Assembly: GCA_029962745.1 (NCBI GenBank)
Contig: CM057154.1
Coordinates: forward strand, 32,798,424 to 32,862,423
DNA length: 64,000 nt
Source of the DNA: Echinometra lucunter
Taxonomy: Eukaryota > Echinodermata > Echinoidea > Camarodonta > Echinometridae
Direction: 5' to 3'
The translations under genes and the position numbers were made by a program. The notes under the pieces are model-generated. The model saw nothing but the letters and a program-made list of their open reading frames with translations. It had not been told where the DNA came from and did no database searches. Below are positions 11,401 to 22,604 of the stretch, piece after piece. The first letter of the stretch is position 1, and every line of letters begins with the position of its first letter.

Positions 11401-14400
11401 AAATTTCTGTCACAAGTAAAGCTAGAACTCAAATAGAACATTATCAATGAAGGCTAGGAAACAGGTACATCTCTTTAGATCAAGACTTCTGCTCAACATA
11501 TGATTCAATATGTATGAGAAATGATACATTACCTGTCTGCTTCATCCAGGATAATGATCTTGTGTCTTCCTTTGGGTAATGTCACTTTCTTCTGTGCAAA
11601 CATCTTGATCTTGTTCCTAACAACATCAATTCCTCTGTCAAGATATGATATTCAAATTTAGCATTAAATGAACATAAAATTTATCAACAAAAGTTGCCAA
11701 TATGAGAGAGAGGTCCATCATTTCATTAATCCTGTACCTACTGTTAACACTGATCCTCAAAAGCTTTAATACTAGAAAAGAACATGCAAGATTTAGTTCA
11801 AGACTTCTATACAAGTTACAACATGCGATTCAATATGTATGAGAAATCATAATTGATAAACTGATGTATTAAAATCTAGGATAGCTTCAAGTTCTCGTAT
11901 GCTTATTCACACTAAAACATGACCAACATACCGTAATAAAAGGAATGCAAGCACAAATTTGATGATTATTTGGTCAATATTTGTCTATTTGGCTCTAAAG
12001 AATGCCATATGACCTACTTTATTCCTGAACCTACAGTGTCCAATAAAGCCATTATCAATATTCCAGAAAGATCACTTTTTAATGGGCAAAAACAAAACAG
12101 ATCTGCTACTAGCTTCGCCATGTATCTGAAGTCCCCTGATGCATGTAGGTCTGTGGTGGTTCAATAACTACCTCAACTAAGAACTATGTAAGATTTCTCA
12201 ATTAATCTATCCATCATATCTATCACCAATCACCAGAGTGAGCCAGTGACAAGATTACCTCGTTTAAGTATGTAAGCTCACCTTTCATTTGATGCATTCA
12301 TTTCTAGGACAGCATCTTTGAATGATGGTCCTAGCATAGTCCTGGCTAAACAAAGAATACTTGTAGTCTTACCAGTCCCAGGTGGACCCTAATCATATTA
12401 AAAATAAAAAATAAAAAAATAACAAATAACAAATAAGAAATAAACAAAAACACACGCATAAGTGCTTTGATCTCTCAGAAGATACAAATCATACAACAAT
12501 TACTTCTGAAAGAAAAGAGTCTACATGTACCTGTATGTGAATTTTCTGAACTACTACTATGGCTAAGGCTGGGCATCCATCATACAATGCTGAAGGTATT
12601 CAAGGAATTTTCACACCCAGGTACCAATTTACTTTATTCCAGACAAATGTTGTCTAGTCAGATGATAAAATAAGATTCAGTTCCTAAGACAGAATAAGAT
12701 AAAGAATCACTGGTTATCCTTTCCATCTGACTCTGTATTTATTTTCATATCCCACCTATAATTTCCTTGGAGCAAATCTTTCATCATCAATTCATACATC
12801 ACAATCTCACCCATAATTCAAAGCCATATTGAATACTTACAGCAATGATGACATTGGGAACATTGCCTTCTCTGGCAAAGACATCTAATCTGGAAACTGT
12901 CTCCTCATTTCCAACAACATCGGACAGACACGTAGGACGATATTTCTCAACCCTATGCAAGAACATGGTAGAAAGCATGGATATAATTAGTGTTATGCAT
13001 GGGTACAGAACTCAGATAGAAATGGCAAGTTCAATTTTCTAAAAAAGTTAAACTTAAAAACTAGTATTCTTGAAATCAGGCTAGTCTTAAGCCAGCTTTA
13101 GTACTGGGTAACACGTTTATGTGTGCCATAACATTTACCCCTTGCTCTATGGCCACCCTCTGCATTTAGTGCAATAGTGTTTGTTCATTATTTCATTAAC
13201 AAACATGTCATAGCATCTTCGCTTCAGCGCTTCACGACATCAAATCATGTGATCAGAAAGTACGGGAGATTGAGAGTTATAATGATTAATGACTCATAGG
13301 GCCAAACGTATATCGGACTGTAGTGAACATTCACCGTTGCAGCAGTCAAATCCAGACCAAAAAATTGCCCTAAGCAAGATTTAATTTTTAAAAATTTGCT
13401 AGATTATCTGATTCAGGGACTCTTCAACTCTTGATATGCCACAAATTTGGGGATTCAGAGTTGAAAATGGAATTTTAAACAGTTATTTTCCTCTCATGTG
13501 TGATTTTCTACCAAGCCCAAACACTAGGGAATACACACAAAAGCTATTGAGACTTTTCCACCGCGATGACTACTATGGAGTACAAACTTATTTCAGATAA
13601 GCTTGTACATGTATAAGTGAGTTGAGAGGTCACAAGCTGAACTGAGATAAAGAGCGCACACTAGCTATGAAAATTATGAATGAAGGGCACTGTGCAAGTG
13701 ATAGCAACATGAAAATCACATGATTGTGAGCTGGCAATAACCCACAATGTTTTCAACATAAACAATTTTAGTTTTTGAGTATGCTCATTAGATTTTAAAG
13801 GAAAATGAAAAGGGAACCCTGGAGGCAAGTCATTTTCAGTGAAAAGAGAGGATAGAGTCTTAGAGAGAAGCGATTCCATAAACATTAAATCAAGATCGTT
13901 TACGAAATGAGAACGAATGACAGTGTGAAAAGAACTCTTGACGCGAGTGTTCAATTCAATTCATTTATTTGTAATATCAGAAATTTTACACAAAACACAA
14001 TGATTGATGGTTTGGTGACCCCAGAGAAAGCAGACTGCAGTGCAGAGCTTATAAAATCGTTGCATGAGCGCAGAAAGGCCCTTAGCACCCATTTTTTTCT
14101 CGTCTGCTATTTTTTTTTCGAATTTGAGATTTTCAAAGAAATAGAATCTGCAATTCACAAAGATTTCAGCAATATATCAACTTTAGTATATTTAAAAAAA
14201 TTAAGGGAGTAATTAGCTCTGCAAAAAGGCCCTTAGTAGTCTTCGTCGACAACGTTCGATGCAGGAACGCCCTTCACACCGTAATGGCGTCTGCTGAAAA
14301 CTCTACAAGACGTTAAATTGTGTTAGTATTCTAACTTTTGTTTTGCCACTTAATTTCATTTTACATCAAACTGCAATAAATCTCTATGATCATCCAGGGG

Positions 14401-17400
14401 AATGTTATATATACAGAAATGTCTTGTAATTAAAGTCATTTTACAGTCTGGTAACGAACGCCTTTTCCATAGCAATTAGTGCAGTCCCATTTATGTTTTG
14501 TTGTGTACGCGAATTTCTTGATAATGACATCGATACAGTCATGTTAACACAATTATGTGAGCCATCCTAGTAATACTTCGGTCCTGTAAAAACATGAATC
14601 ATTACCTCTTTACAGGGAAAAAAATAATTAATTTTTTTCCAGGGCTACTTTTTGAGCCCACCGGACCGAATATTCTACATTGTAATAGTTAACACTGGAC
14701 CCTATGAGAATTTCAGGGGCTCTTTTTTAGTTTTCCAGGGCTCTTTTTGGCATTTCGAGGGCGAATTCGCCCTGAGCCCCCGTATATTTTTTTCCCTGCC
14801 TCTTTACTACCAAATATTGCTTCAAAATTTCACCTCCTCAGTATGTGATACCAATGTGCCCAAGTATTTTTGAATGATAAGAAATTGGTATGAAATAAAT
14901 CCAATTTGAATTACATTTATGTAAAGCTTTCAAATATGATTAAAGGCATTGGCTAACATTGTTATGATTTTAAAAAAATCCCTTTTTGTTACTTAAAAAT
15001 GGGATAAACATTAGGGTTATAGTGTAAAAATACCAGTGTGAAAGTTTCAGAGCATAATATCCACGGGAAGTATTTTTAAATATTAGAAATGTGAACCAAT
15101 GTTTGAAAAATATACGAGGGTCGGTTGCATAGACCCAACGTAAGGAGTGCGCATGCGCACATGACTCAACAGACCACACTGTGTGTATTGACGTATCACG
15201 CGGCGGAAGGCAAGTAACGGTATTTTTGAATTCGCGCAAACGGTCCTCTAGTTCAGTGTCTCTCGAGACGAAAGCTAATAAAATCACGGTTTGCGTCTAA
15301 CTTACAGCTTTTCCTTCCAAATTATGGTTGGTTTCAGGGTTTTTGAGTATAAATACAAGTACTCATACACATGTTTCATCTTAGTTTGAGAATTTTTTAA
15401 ATCAGCTGCTCACAAAGTTAGCCAATGCCTTTAAGAACAATGCAAACCTTGCTATCAAGAGGTCGAAACATTTCAATGATTGAATATGGTAACTCAATCC
15501 AAATAAAACATTAATTGGACATTAGCTATTTTGTTTTGCATTTACCATCAACTCTACAATAATAGAAAATACAAATTTCTGGTAATAAGAATTGTTCACT
15601 TAATTAATGGAAAATTAAATTGTAGTTCATTTATTTTGATGGTAGGTTTGGATTTACCCTTGTTACAGAATATATGGAAAACATCATTGCAGAATATCCT
15701 CAAATGGTCTTAAAGGGAAAAAAATTCACATATTGTTGTTTCAAGTACCTAGCACAATTCAAGTGGTTATTATTCATACCCCCCCCCCCTCAATAAAATT
15801 TAGTGATTGTGAAAATATATTAATGGGTTTAAAGATTTCCGGGAAAGATTTACATAATTGTTAAAATTGTTTGGATACAAGTTAATAAATGTGTCTTATT
15901 CATGTTTATCAGATGAAATTTACAATATGAAATAAAAAACAGCAAATAAAGCAAGCAGAGAAAGACTGCAAAAGCCATGCCAAAGACTGTTCAGTGCATC
16001 ATTCAGGTGCATACAGCTTGTGTCATGATATATATTGGGTAAGGGCCTTTTTGCACCTAATCAAAAGCGAGCGCTGCATGTTTAATAAGGCCACTGAGTG
16101 CGCGTTGACGCGTACAACGCCATAGGTGATCGCCTTTTCTGCGTAAATTACATTTGTAGATCCATTGCGCGCAGTAAAGCCCTTAACAAATATCCTACAT
16201 TTTAAAGCATTTCTTATCAAAATCCACTTTTGACACTCTAAATTAATGTTAAAGAGCAACATTGTCAATCGTTTTAGATGTAATTGATAAGTTGTGAAGA
16301 AAATAATGAAGCATTTAAGGATGAATTATCTTCTTTCTCGATTTGCGAAGAATTGCCTTTTCCATCGCGTCGCGCTCTCGCGGCGCCTAAGGGCCTTTCT
16401 GCGTTGATGCGACGAAATGGGGCCGGGGAAAGAGTTCCATATGTACCCCCTGCTAAAAGAAAAACAAATTTGAAGCTCAGAGACACCATATTTTCCATTT
16501 TATTGAAAAAAAAAAAAAAAAAAACCATAAAAAAGATCAGCAATCATGACAATAATTCGTCGGCTTCCCGGAAAGAGGCTGTTATTGACCTTTTCTCAAT
16601 TTTCCCGCCATTTTTTTTCATTGCAGAAATGGAAAAAGCATATCATAAGCTTTCTTCTCGTACCATTCTCGAACCTCAATTTGACGTCATTATGATGTAC
16701 ATGTAATAAGCCAAAAAACAAAATTACACGAGCATGTGAATTCCTCCTCACTCAACGTGCTTACGCGCATAGACCAATTCGCAATAGCGTCCTTTTTCTG
16801 GGAACTATTGCGCATTTTTTGTTCCCGGAAGAAAGACACTATTCTTCGCTCAACGTGCTTACGCGCATAGACCGATTCGCATTAGCGGCCTTTTTCCGGG
16901 AACTGGATTTACGTACTCGCGCATTTTTGGACCGGGAAGATAGCCGTTAAGGATAAAATTCTAATGATAAGAAAACCTTTAGAGTGTTTTGAATAAAAGC
17001 ACAAAATATCATTGAAGAAAAAATCTTGCTCTGTCAGAAAGTTGAGTTAGGATGGAAAAATAATACACTAGCTGCTAAAAGCTCAAAATAAGGTCAAAAC
17101 TTCATTTGCGTTTTTCTTGAAAACGTACATTTCGCACAGTCGAAGGTCTGTACTGGGTCCCATTCCTTTATTTTCTATTGCTTTTGACCCCTCATAAGTT
17201 GAATTTTCTCTAAGTCGAAGCATTTTCTTCAGTCCCAAGAAATTCGACTTAGGCAGAGTTGACTGTATATTTAGAAAAATAAGCGAACCAAACCGACGGT
17301 TTGCAGCGCTGTCAATAGATAAAAATCTAAAATTATTACAGGGTCTTCTTTTTGTTACAAATAAACATTTAAGATAAAACAATTTGCAATTCGACCTTCT

Positions 17401-18202
17401 TATGGAGAAAAACATAAACAAAACAAAAATTTGCAAATATGGGTCTATATGGTCAGGGAAATGTGCTTTAAACATGTTAAATGCCTCTCATTCTTATATT
17501 TAGTCATTTCTCTCAGATTTTTTTTCATCTAATTGATTTTAATGGATTATTTTAACAGATTTTGGGTAGTTAATGAGTGAAACTAATGGAAATGTGCAAA
17601 AGCTACGTTGAATTTAAGTGTAATGTCAGTTACCAACATGTCTTCAGTAAATTTTTCATGGCACTAAAATTATTTTGCAAATTTGCACATCTCTTCCCAG
17701 GACCCTAGGTGTAATGTCAAATGAATTACATAATCCTTACAAGTCTGAGACATGAGATATATATAAATTTGATTCTACACCATCATTTTCCTTGTCCTTT
17801 TTGCGCGATTGCATAACATCAGTTTCCAACACATTTTTGTTTGCTGTGTGATAAGAAATGCAGTTTGGGATAAAAACTGTCCATGTGTTTCTTCCCTATT
17901 ATCAACCTATTTATCTATAGTAATTAAAAGCCGAAGCAAGAGCCATACACAAAACTACAATATAAACAATACCACTAGTACTCTATCTTGATAACGTCAG
18001 TTACCGTGGAATTGCCCCTAGCTAAGAGTAAGACTGGGCATGATCATCATGGATAACCAACATAATGATGGACGTATGGGGCCAAGGCGAATTAACAGAA
18101 TATTTACCATGGCATTTCATAGGCCGTTGATTTCCCAGCCTTCACAGATTCCTCTGCTTTTGTCTTGAGATCTGTTGGAGTGTTTTCTTCTATGTCTTCC
18201 AT
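8342..18202 (-). CDS. RFC2: Replication factor C subunit 2 (RFC2), complete, nine exons
   Basis: RFC2 is an AAA+ subunit of the heteropentameric clamp loader that opens PCNA and loads it at primer ends, and of alternative loaders (RAD17, CTF18, ATAD5). Nine exons (18202-18108, 12952-12841, 12388-12282, 11634-11533, 10807-10642, 10284-10192, 9711-9646, 9265-9071, 8455-8342) join in one frame to 349 codons plus stop; human RFC2 has 354. Visible motifs are the N-terminal WVEKYRP box, Walker A GPPGTGKT (residues 70-77), Walker B IIILDEAD ending at 138, sensor 1 LACNAS (163-168), the SRC arginine-finger motif (177-179), GDMRQ and the C-terminal collar ending in [10 protein letters not shown]. The start ATG at 18202 gives a short variable N-terminus, as in the family. 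Introns hold foldback elements and a TIR element. It is convergent with the FYVE gene and divergent from SPNS. Confidence 0.97.
9037..9050. repeat. C-run in RFC2 intron 8
   Basis: An uninterrupted run of C of about 14 bases, just past the exon 8 donor. Similar C or G runs occur near 4303, 15779, 19815, 20975, 29196, 31145, 31960, 44210, 52150 and 57927. Confidence 0.9.
9071..9265 (-). CDS. RFC2: RFC2 exon 8 (collar domain)
   Basis: Encodes [20 protein letters not shown] through [13 protein letters not shown], part of the collar through which RFC subunits assemble. Donor GTACAC. Confidence 0.97.
9646..9711 (-). CDS. RFC2: RFC2 exon 7
   Basis: Encodes [20 protein letters not shown] followed by FK. 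Phase 0 at both ends, donor GTAATT. Confidence 0.96.
10192..10284 (-). CDS. RFC2: RFC2 exon 6
   Basis: Encodes [17 protein letters not shown] and [14 protein letters not shown], the lid region with sensor 2 (GDMRQ). Phase 0 at both ends. Confidence 0.96.
10642..10807 (-). CDS. RFC2: RFC2 exon 5 (sensor 1 and SRC motif)
   Basis: Encodes [40 protein letters not shown] and [10 protein letters not shown], nearly identical to the vertebrate protein. It contains sensor 1 and the SRC arginine finger. Donor GTGAAA. Confidence 0.97.
11078..11315. mobile_element. Foldback MITE in RFC2 intron 4
   Basis: The left end GGTGATTTCAAGTTTGGTGTT-type sequence is matched by the right end AACACCGAACTTGAAATCACC in inverted orientation, about 240 bp apart. 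No coding content. Confidence 0.65.
11533..11634 (-). CDS. RFC2: RFC2 exon 4 (Walker B)
   Basis: Encodes [17 protein letters not shown] and ends [10 protein letters not shown], the Walker B box, with a split Ser codon before donor GTAATG. Confidence 0.96.
12282..12388 (-). CDS. RFC2: RFC2 exon 3 (Walker A)
   Basis: Begins exactly at [15 protein letters not shown], the ATP-binding P-loop, and ends NASNE with a split Arg codon before donor GTGAGC. Confidence 0.96.
12841..12952 (-). CDS. RFC2: RFC2 exon 2
   Basis: Acceptor GCATAG, donor GTAAGT. Encodes [20 protein letters not shown] and continues through [13 protein letters not shown] to just before Walker A. Confidence 0.96.
12953..14939 (-). 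other. RFC2 intron 1, proximal part, no features recognised
   Basis: No exon fits here: exon 1 ends in WV-split phase and exon 2 continues it directly. The open frame around 13907-14212 lacks domains. Short motifs around AAGGGCCTTT at 14066-14240 recur inverted near 16037-16410. Confidence 0.5.
14940..15434 (-). mobile_element. TIR element T490, copy 1 (in RFC2 intron 1)
   Basis: The ends TTAAAGGCATTGGCTAAC and GTTAGCCAATGCCTTTAA are perfect inverted repeats enclosing about 490 bp. Two relatives lie at 58223-58715 and 61985-62444 in the opposite orientation. Copies 1 and 3 are nearly identical over long stretches. An open frame of roughly 100 codons on the minus strand (15287-14970) recurs in copy 3. 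No known transposase motif is visible, so this is read as a non-autonomous element. Confidence 0.85.
16749..16950. repeat. 98 bp tandem duplication, CpG-rich
   Basis: CTCAACGTGCTTACGCGCAT begins at 16749 and again at 16847-16849. After each copy follows ATAGACC-ATTCGCA-TAGCG-CCTTTTTC-GGGAACT with few differences. It lies in a CpG-richer patch (about 16040-16940) of RFC2 intron 1. Confidence 0.7.
17140..17270. repeat. Probable decayed pogo/Tigger-like fragment
   Basis: The text around AATTCGACTTAGGCAGAGTT and GACTGTATA resembles the ends of pogo/Tigger-type elements, and the left side (GTCGAAGGTCTGTACTGGGT) is similar in style to the elements at 53153 and 53803. A clean opposite end is not visible. 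Confidence 0.3.
18108..18202 (-). CDS. RFC2: RFC2 exon 1
   Basis: Starts with ATG ([13 protein letters not shown]) and ends AYEMP plus two bases of the Trp codon, before donor GTAAAT. The Trp of WVEKYRP is split across intron 1, the largest in the gene. Confidence 0.93.
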
Positions 18203-18518
18203 CTCAAAGATGCACTTCACGACCAAAATGAAACAAGTATTCTTCCCCCCAACTGCCCAAGTTTCGCGCGAGAGCAAAATTAAGGCTCGAACAAATATTG
18301 TTTCTACTTAATTGATAAGCTGGTTAAAAAATAATTTTATACACATCATTGATTTTTGAAATTTTATATTTATCTTAAATTAATATATGAATGAAAAAAA
18401 AATCAACAAAATGAAAATTTCGAAATATATTGAAACACCCAAAGTTAGGACTATACCATGAAAACTTCACACAAAATATAGATGCAAAATATCTAGCTAC
18501 GCGCTATGAATTTTGCAC

Positions 18519-19092
18519 AGGGGAGACATTCCACACTACGGTTTATTTAGTCAAAGATATATTGTGTAAGTTCCTTTCATACTCAAGTAAAATTTTGTAG
18601 TCTTTTGGTAAAGCTTGTGACTCATAATCTCAGGACCCCCGGTTCAAGCCTTCTGTTTTACATTTTTTTTTTTTTTTTTTTTTTTTTTTTAGGTTTAGGG
18701 TTAGGGTTAGGGTGATGGTTAAGGCTATGTTTTGGGTAATGAAAAATACATTCAATGGAAAATAAGGTGAAACTTTGAAAAAAAAAATGGCAATATCGTG
18801 AAGAGCAGTACGTAACTAACGTTTAGGGTAGACTAACTGTTACTTTACTTAGTCTAGGTTTTAGAGTTAGAAATAGGGTTTAGGATTAGGGTTAGGGTAG
18901 GGTTTAAGGTTAGGGTTAGGGTTAGAGTTAGGGTTAGGGTTAGGGTTGGGTTAGGGTTGGGTTAGGGTTTAGGTTAGGGTTAGGTATGCGGCGAGTACTG
19001 CCAGTATGCCAAAAAAAAATACTAAGTAGAAGTCCGATATATCGATACTCGGTTGGCGAGTATCGATATATCGGTTGTGGAATGTCTCCCCT
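18519..19092. mobile_element. Inverted-ended element filled with TTAGGG repeats
   Basis: Lies just upstream of RFC2. The left end AGGGGAGACATTCCACA (18519) and right end TGTGGAATGTCTCCCCT (to 19092) are inverted repeats. Inside are a T-run (about 18661-18690) and two blocks of TTAGGG and variants (about 18690-18715 and 18868-18985). Near the right end is a hairpin with arms GATATATCGATACTCG. I could not find a target-site duplication, so the superfamily is open. Confidence 0.6.
18868..18985 (+). repeat. Interstitial telomere-like TTAGGG repeats
   Basis: Repeated TTAGGG with variants TTAGGGTT, TTGGGTTAGGG and TTTAGGG over about 115 bp. It is internal in the window and flanked by ordinary sequence, so it is not a chromosome end. 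Confidence 0.85.
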
Positions 19093-19540
19093 GAGTCGCA
19101 CTCATGCGCTATGCTATTGCTAGCTAGCTGCTAACTTCATGAAGCAAAAGAGATCGCTCAAGAGCTGAATATTTTAAATTATTGTCGTGTAAACTTGGAT
19201 CAAATGAGGCTAAAACAACACTGAAAATGGACTCGAAGAAATGTAAGCGCTTTATTTTAAAAAAAAATCTTAAAGGCTATTTTAGCCTATTCACATGAAC
19301 GTGAATAATATGATCACATAAAGTAGATATAAATCACCACAAAAAATTTGGTAGTGTAATGTTTCTTTGGAAGCTTTTATTAATTAAAAGTGTTCAGCAA
19401 TGGAATATATATATACTCTACAACTTCTGTGGAAGAGTCTTTTGACCCAAGGGTTATTATCCATTCTTCGACGCGAATGAAGAAATAAACCGAAATTTTT
19501 CTGTAGAAGAGATAATGGTTCGGTTAAAAAAACACCAAAA

Positions 19541-19582
19541 ACAAACAAACAAACAAACAAACAAACAAACAAACAAACAAAA
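19541..19582. repeat. CAAA microsatellite
   Basis: About ten uninterrupted units of ACAA. The open frame across it on the minus strand (a VCLF repeat) is a by-product of the repeat. Confidence 0.9.
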
Positions 19583-19689
19583 ATCATAAAAGCACATGGT
19601 ACAGACAATAATAAATGAGTTTCTTAAGAACTGCCCAGAATGTGTGATTATTGTTTGTGCAATCGTTTATGATCTCGTTTTGAATAGAC

Positions 19690-19815
19690 CTTACTGGGAA
19701 TGTTCCCACTGACTGGAGTACTGGAATTGTTGTTCCACTTTATAAAGACAAATGCTCAGTTGATGATCCAGATAACTACCGTGGGATCACTCTTTTGAGT
19801 TGTCTTGGGAAGTTC
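19690..19815 (+). pseudogene. Non-LTR retrotransposon A, reverse-transcriptase fragment, 5' part
   Basis: One frame reads GNVPTDWSTGIVVPLYKDK then DPDNYRGITLLSCLGK, the conserved block before the catalytic core of non-LTR reverse transcriptases. It stops at a C-run (about 19815). The matching downstream part of the same kind of protein resumes at about 22610. Confidence 0.75.
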
Positions 19816-20999
19816 CCCCCCCCCCCCCCTTTATATCATTGCTCGACTCACAGTTTGTCCTCCCAAAAATTACGATGAGCTTATAATCAATTATGAAAGA
19901 TCAATATGAAAAGTCATTGTTGATTAAAATACGAAACCATGAAAATTTCTCTGCCAGTCAGTGCATGAAGACCCCGTACTGATTCTAGTCACAAAGAAAT
20001 AGGGATTTTTTTTACTTTTCATGTCCCCACTGCCTATATAGTTTGAACAAAAGGGACCCTCAAATCACAGTGGACAAATACACTCCTTTTTGAATCTTTG
20101 CAAGAAAAAAATTTTTTGCAAGGGTAATCAATTGTTATATGTGCTTTAGTTGTGATGAAAACATGATGTTGATGTTGCTGTTGTTGTTGTAAATGAAGGG
20201 AATGTGGATATGTTTTTCCATAACATAATAAATCATGAATGAGGAAACTTGGATGAGCAGTTTTCAGACAAGATGTTGGTCACTTTGTAGGTAATAAAAT
20301 TCATGAAACAATATCATATACTATTTCATAACATAAGTGCCTTGTCTTGATAAGTTTAAAGCGATTTATTTTTTCACATAATCTGGAAGAATCTTTGTTG
20401 AAATAGTATGCATAAATTGGAATAAATTTGTTACCTATTACTTTAGCCTGTGAACAAGATATTTACACATTTAGAAATTCAACTTTTGTTCTCAACACAC
20501 TAGAAAATTTACATCTAAATATCTTCTACCAAACACAGATGAACTTTCATGATCGAAAATATTTACATTTTGTGGATGCCAAGGTAATTATTGATAAAAG
20601 ATGGAGTAAAGTGACCAATGACGCGCTTTATAAACTCCCCGATCCTTTCACTATGATACTACAGATTGAAGGAATGATATATGCCTATGATGATAGGCAT
20701 ATATCAATCATAGCAAATCAGAACAACAGCTATTTCCTTTGTAAACTATTCAAAAGGATAATGCGATTGTTCATTGTACTTGAGTTTTCCATCTGTCCAA
20801 ACTTGGACGGGAAGGACCTATGACGTCCGTTTCAAAAATCTGTATTTCTTCGTGACTTCTGGACCGAATCAGGCGTGGTCTTCACTGACTGGTCGTTATA
20901 ATTTCGTAATCTAAATTGCAATAGGATTTCTTTCATTATCGATACTTATATGCTCATCGTATTTTTTTTTTTGGGGGGGGGGGGAGGGGGGCAAACTGT
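19816..20999. other. Unassigned DNA between retrotransposon parts
   Basis: AT-rich. It contains an open frame at 20428-20823 (131 codons, opened by TTG rather than ATG) that I cannot assign to any family. It includes a perfect 12 bp-arm palindrome at 20677-20704 (ATATATGCCTAT and its complement). It may be part of the material that separated the two halves of element A. Confidence 0.4.
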
Positions 21000-22590
21000 A
21001 TTTATATTTAGAATTTAGATTTGCGGAAAGAGTCGACATCATCCCCCACGAACTCCTTTTGAAGAAGTTAGAATGTTTCGGTATTACAGGACTTGAGCTG
21101 GAATGGTTCAAGTCGTATTTAGTTGGTAGAATGCAGTGTGTGTCGTTTGAGGGCATAGTAAATGACTTTCTCCCGCTTTACTCAGGCGTGCCCCAGGGCT
21201 CAATTTTGGGTCCCCTAATTTTTTGTATGTATATCAACGATATGCCTAACTTACCCTTCCACCCTAACACGCACTTATCCCTGCATGCAGACGATACAGC
21301 TATCTTTTATCCAGGTTACGGTGGTAACTCTGTACAGAAACAACAAAAAAGACATAAATGTCCTTAGCATGTGATTTGGGGGAAATGGTATGATAATCAA
21401 TACAGACAAAACTAAAATCATGCTCTTTACGAGTCGTAGGAACAAAAGACCTCTAGATTTAGAAATAACCATGAACGGTGAGAAGCTCCAAAACGTTACT
21501 GAGTATATATTTAGGTGTTGTGTTTGACCACAATCTAGATTGGTACTCTCATGTGAATGAAATTGTAAAAAAGATCTCACATTCCGTTCAATCTATCCGA
21601 AGAATCAGGCATATTGTTTGAATGCAGTAACTCTAAGACAATATTATACTACACCTCAATTTTTACCTCACATTGACTATTGCAGCACGGTTTGGGCATC
21701 TTCAACAAAAAAGAACTTACAACGACTTCAAAGATGTCAAAATAAATATGCCCGCCTCATATTAAATGCTGATTATTATACCCCAACAGTACAGTTACTG
21801 GATTGGCAGTCTGTGGAAACAAGGCTGAACTTCCAATACTGTGTTTTGATTTACAAGTCTTTACACGGTTTGTCCCCTCCATATACTTAACTAGACTCGT
21901 ATCTTACCGTAACACCATTTACCCTACCCGCCATGTTTTAACTAATCAACTATACCTTCCCACACCCGAAACTGAAAACAAAAAACGCTCTTTCTCATAC
22001 GTTGCAACTAAACTCTATAATTCCCTGTCGTTGTACATTCAAACATCCCCTTCACTCCCAAATTTTAAAAAACGCCTTAGACAATACCAGACCACCTGTT
22101 GAATTACTCTTATGAATGTGTAACCATCCCACTTTACTTAAATTCTTTTTTTTTAACCTGTTCTTCATATTCTTTAATTTGTTTTAATATTTGTGTTTAT
22201 TTTCCCTTGATGTTATGTTATCAATATTACATTACAACTCTATGTTATATTTCTCCATGGAATACCAATTGGCAATTGGGAGTACATGGAAAGTGAAACA
22301 ATTGGTCCCCATTAACCCACTGAAATCGACCCATTTAAAAACCCATTTTTAAAGGTCGATTTCAATGGGTTAATGGGGACCCATTGTTTCACTTTCCATG
22401 TACTCCCAGTTGCCAATTTCTTTTGTTAAATATTATGTTTTCATTTACCATTCTATATTTACGTTTGTATTTGTTGTAATTTGTTCTATATCAGGGCTCC
22501 CTTGTAAAGCAGGCCATCTACGGCTCTGAGTGGGACCACCCTGCTTTTTATAAAGAAAACGTGAATAAATAAATAAATAAATAAATAAAG
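21000..22590 (+). pseudogene. Non-LTR retrotransposon B (jockey/CR1-like), 5'-truncated and frameshifted
   Basis: About 21020-21360 encodes ELLLKKLECFGITGLELEWF, YSGVPQGSILGPLIFCMYIN and LHADDTAIF, so the reverse-transcriptase core is recognisable with ADD in the catalytic box. After frame breaks, 21618-22102 encodes the usual C-terminal part (PHIDYCSTVWASSTKKNL, QRLQRCQNKYARLILNA, RSFSYVATKLYNSLS). A 3' UTR follows, ending in a tail of AATAAATAAATA units at about 22563-22589. The start is cut within the reverse transcriptase, as expected for incomplete reverse transcription. Not functional. Confidence 0.85.
22268..22416. mobile_element. Hairpin MITE inside the 3' UTR of retrotransposon B
   Basis: The left arm from TTGGCAATTGGGAGTACATG and the right arm ending CATGTACTCCCAGTTGCCAA pair over about 65 bases almost perfectly, around a short AT-rich loop. 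Confidence 0.8.
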
Positions 22591-22604
22591 TGTTGATACC
22601 TATA

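Noticed and set aside
13907..14212. 101-codon frame upstream of RFC2 exon 2
   Set aside because: Wrong strand for RFC2, no domain, and RFC2 exons 1 and 2 join without a gap.
16284..16706. 140-codon open frame on the plus strand
   Set aside because: It runs through an A-run (poly-Lys) and repeat-derived CpG-rich DNA, has no domain, and sits inside RFC2 intron 1.
18868..18985. Possible chromosome end
   Set aside because: TTAGGG repeats are short, degenerate and internal, with genes on both sides.
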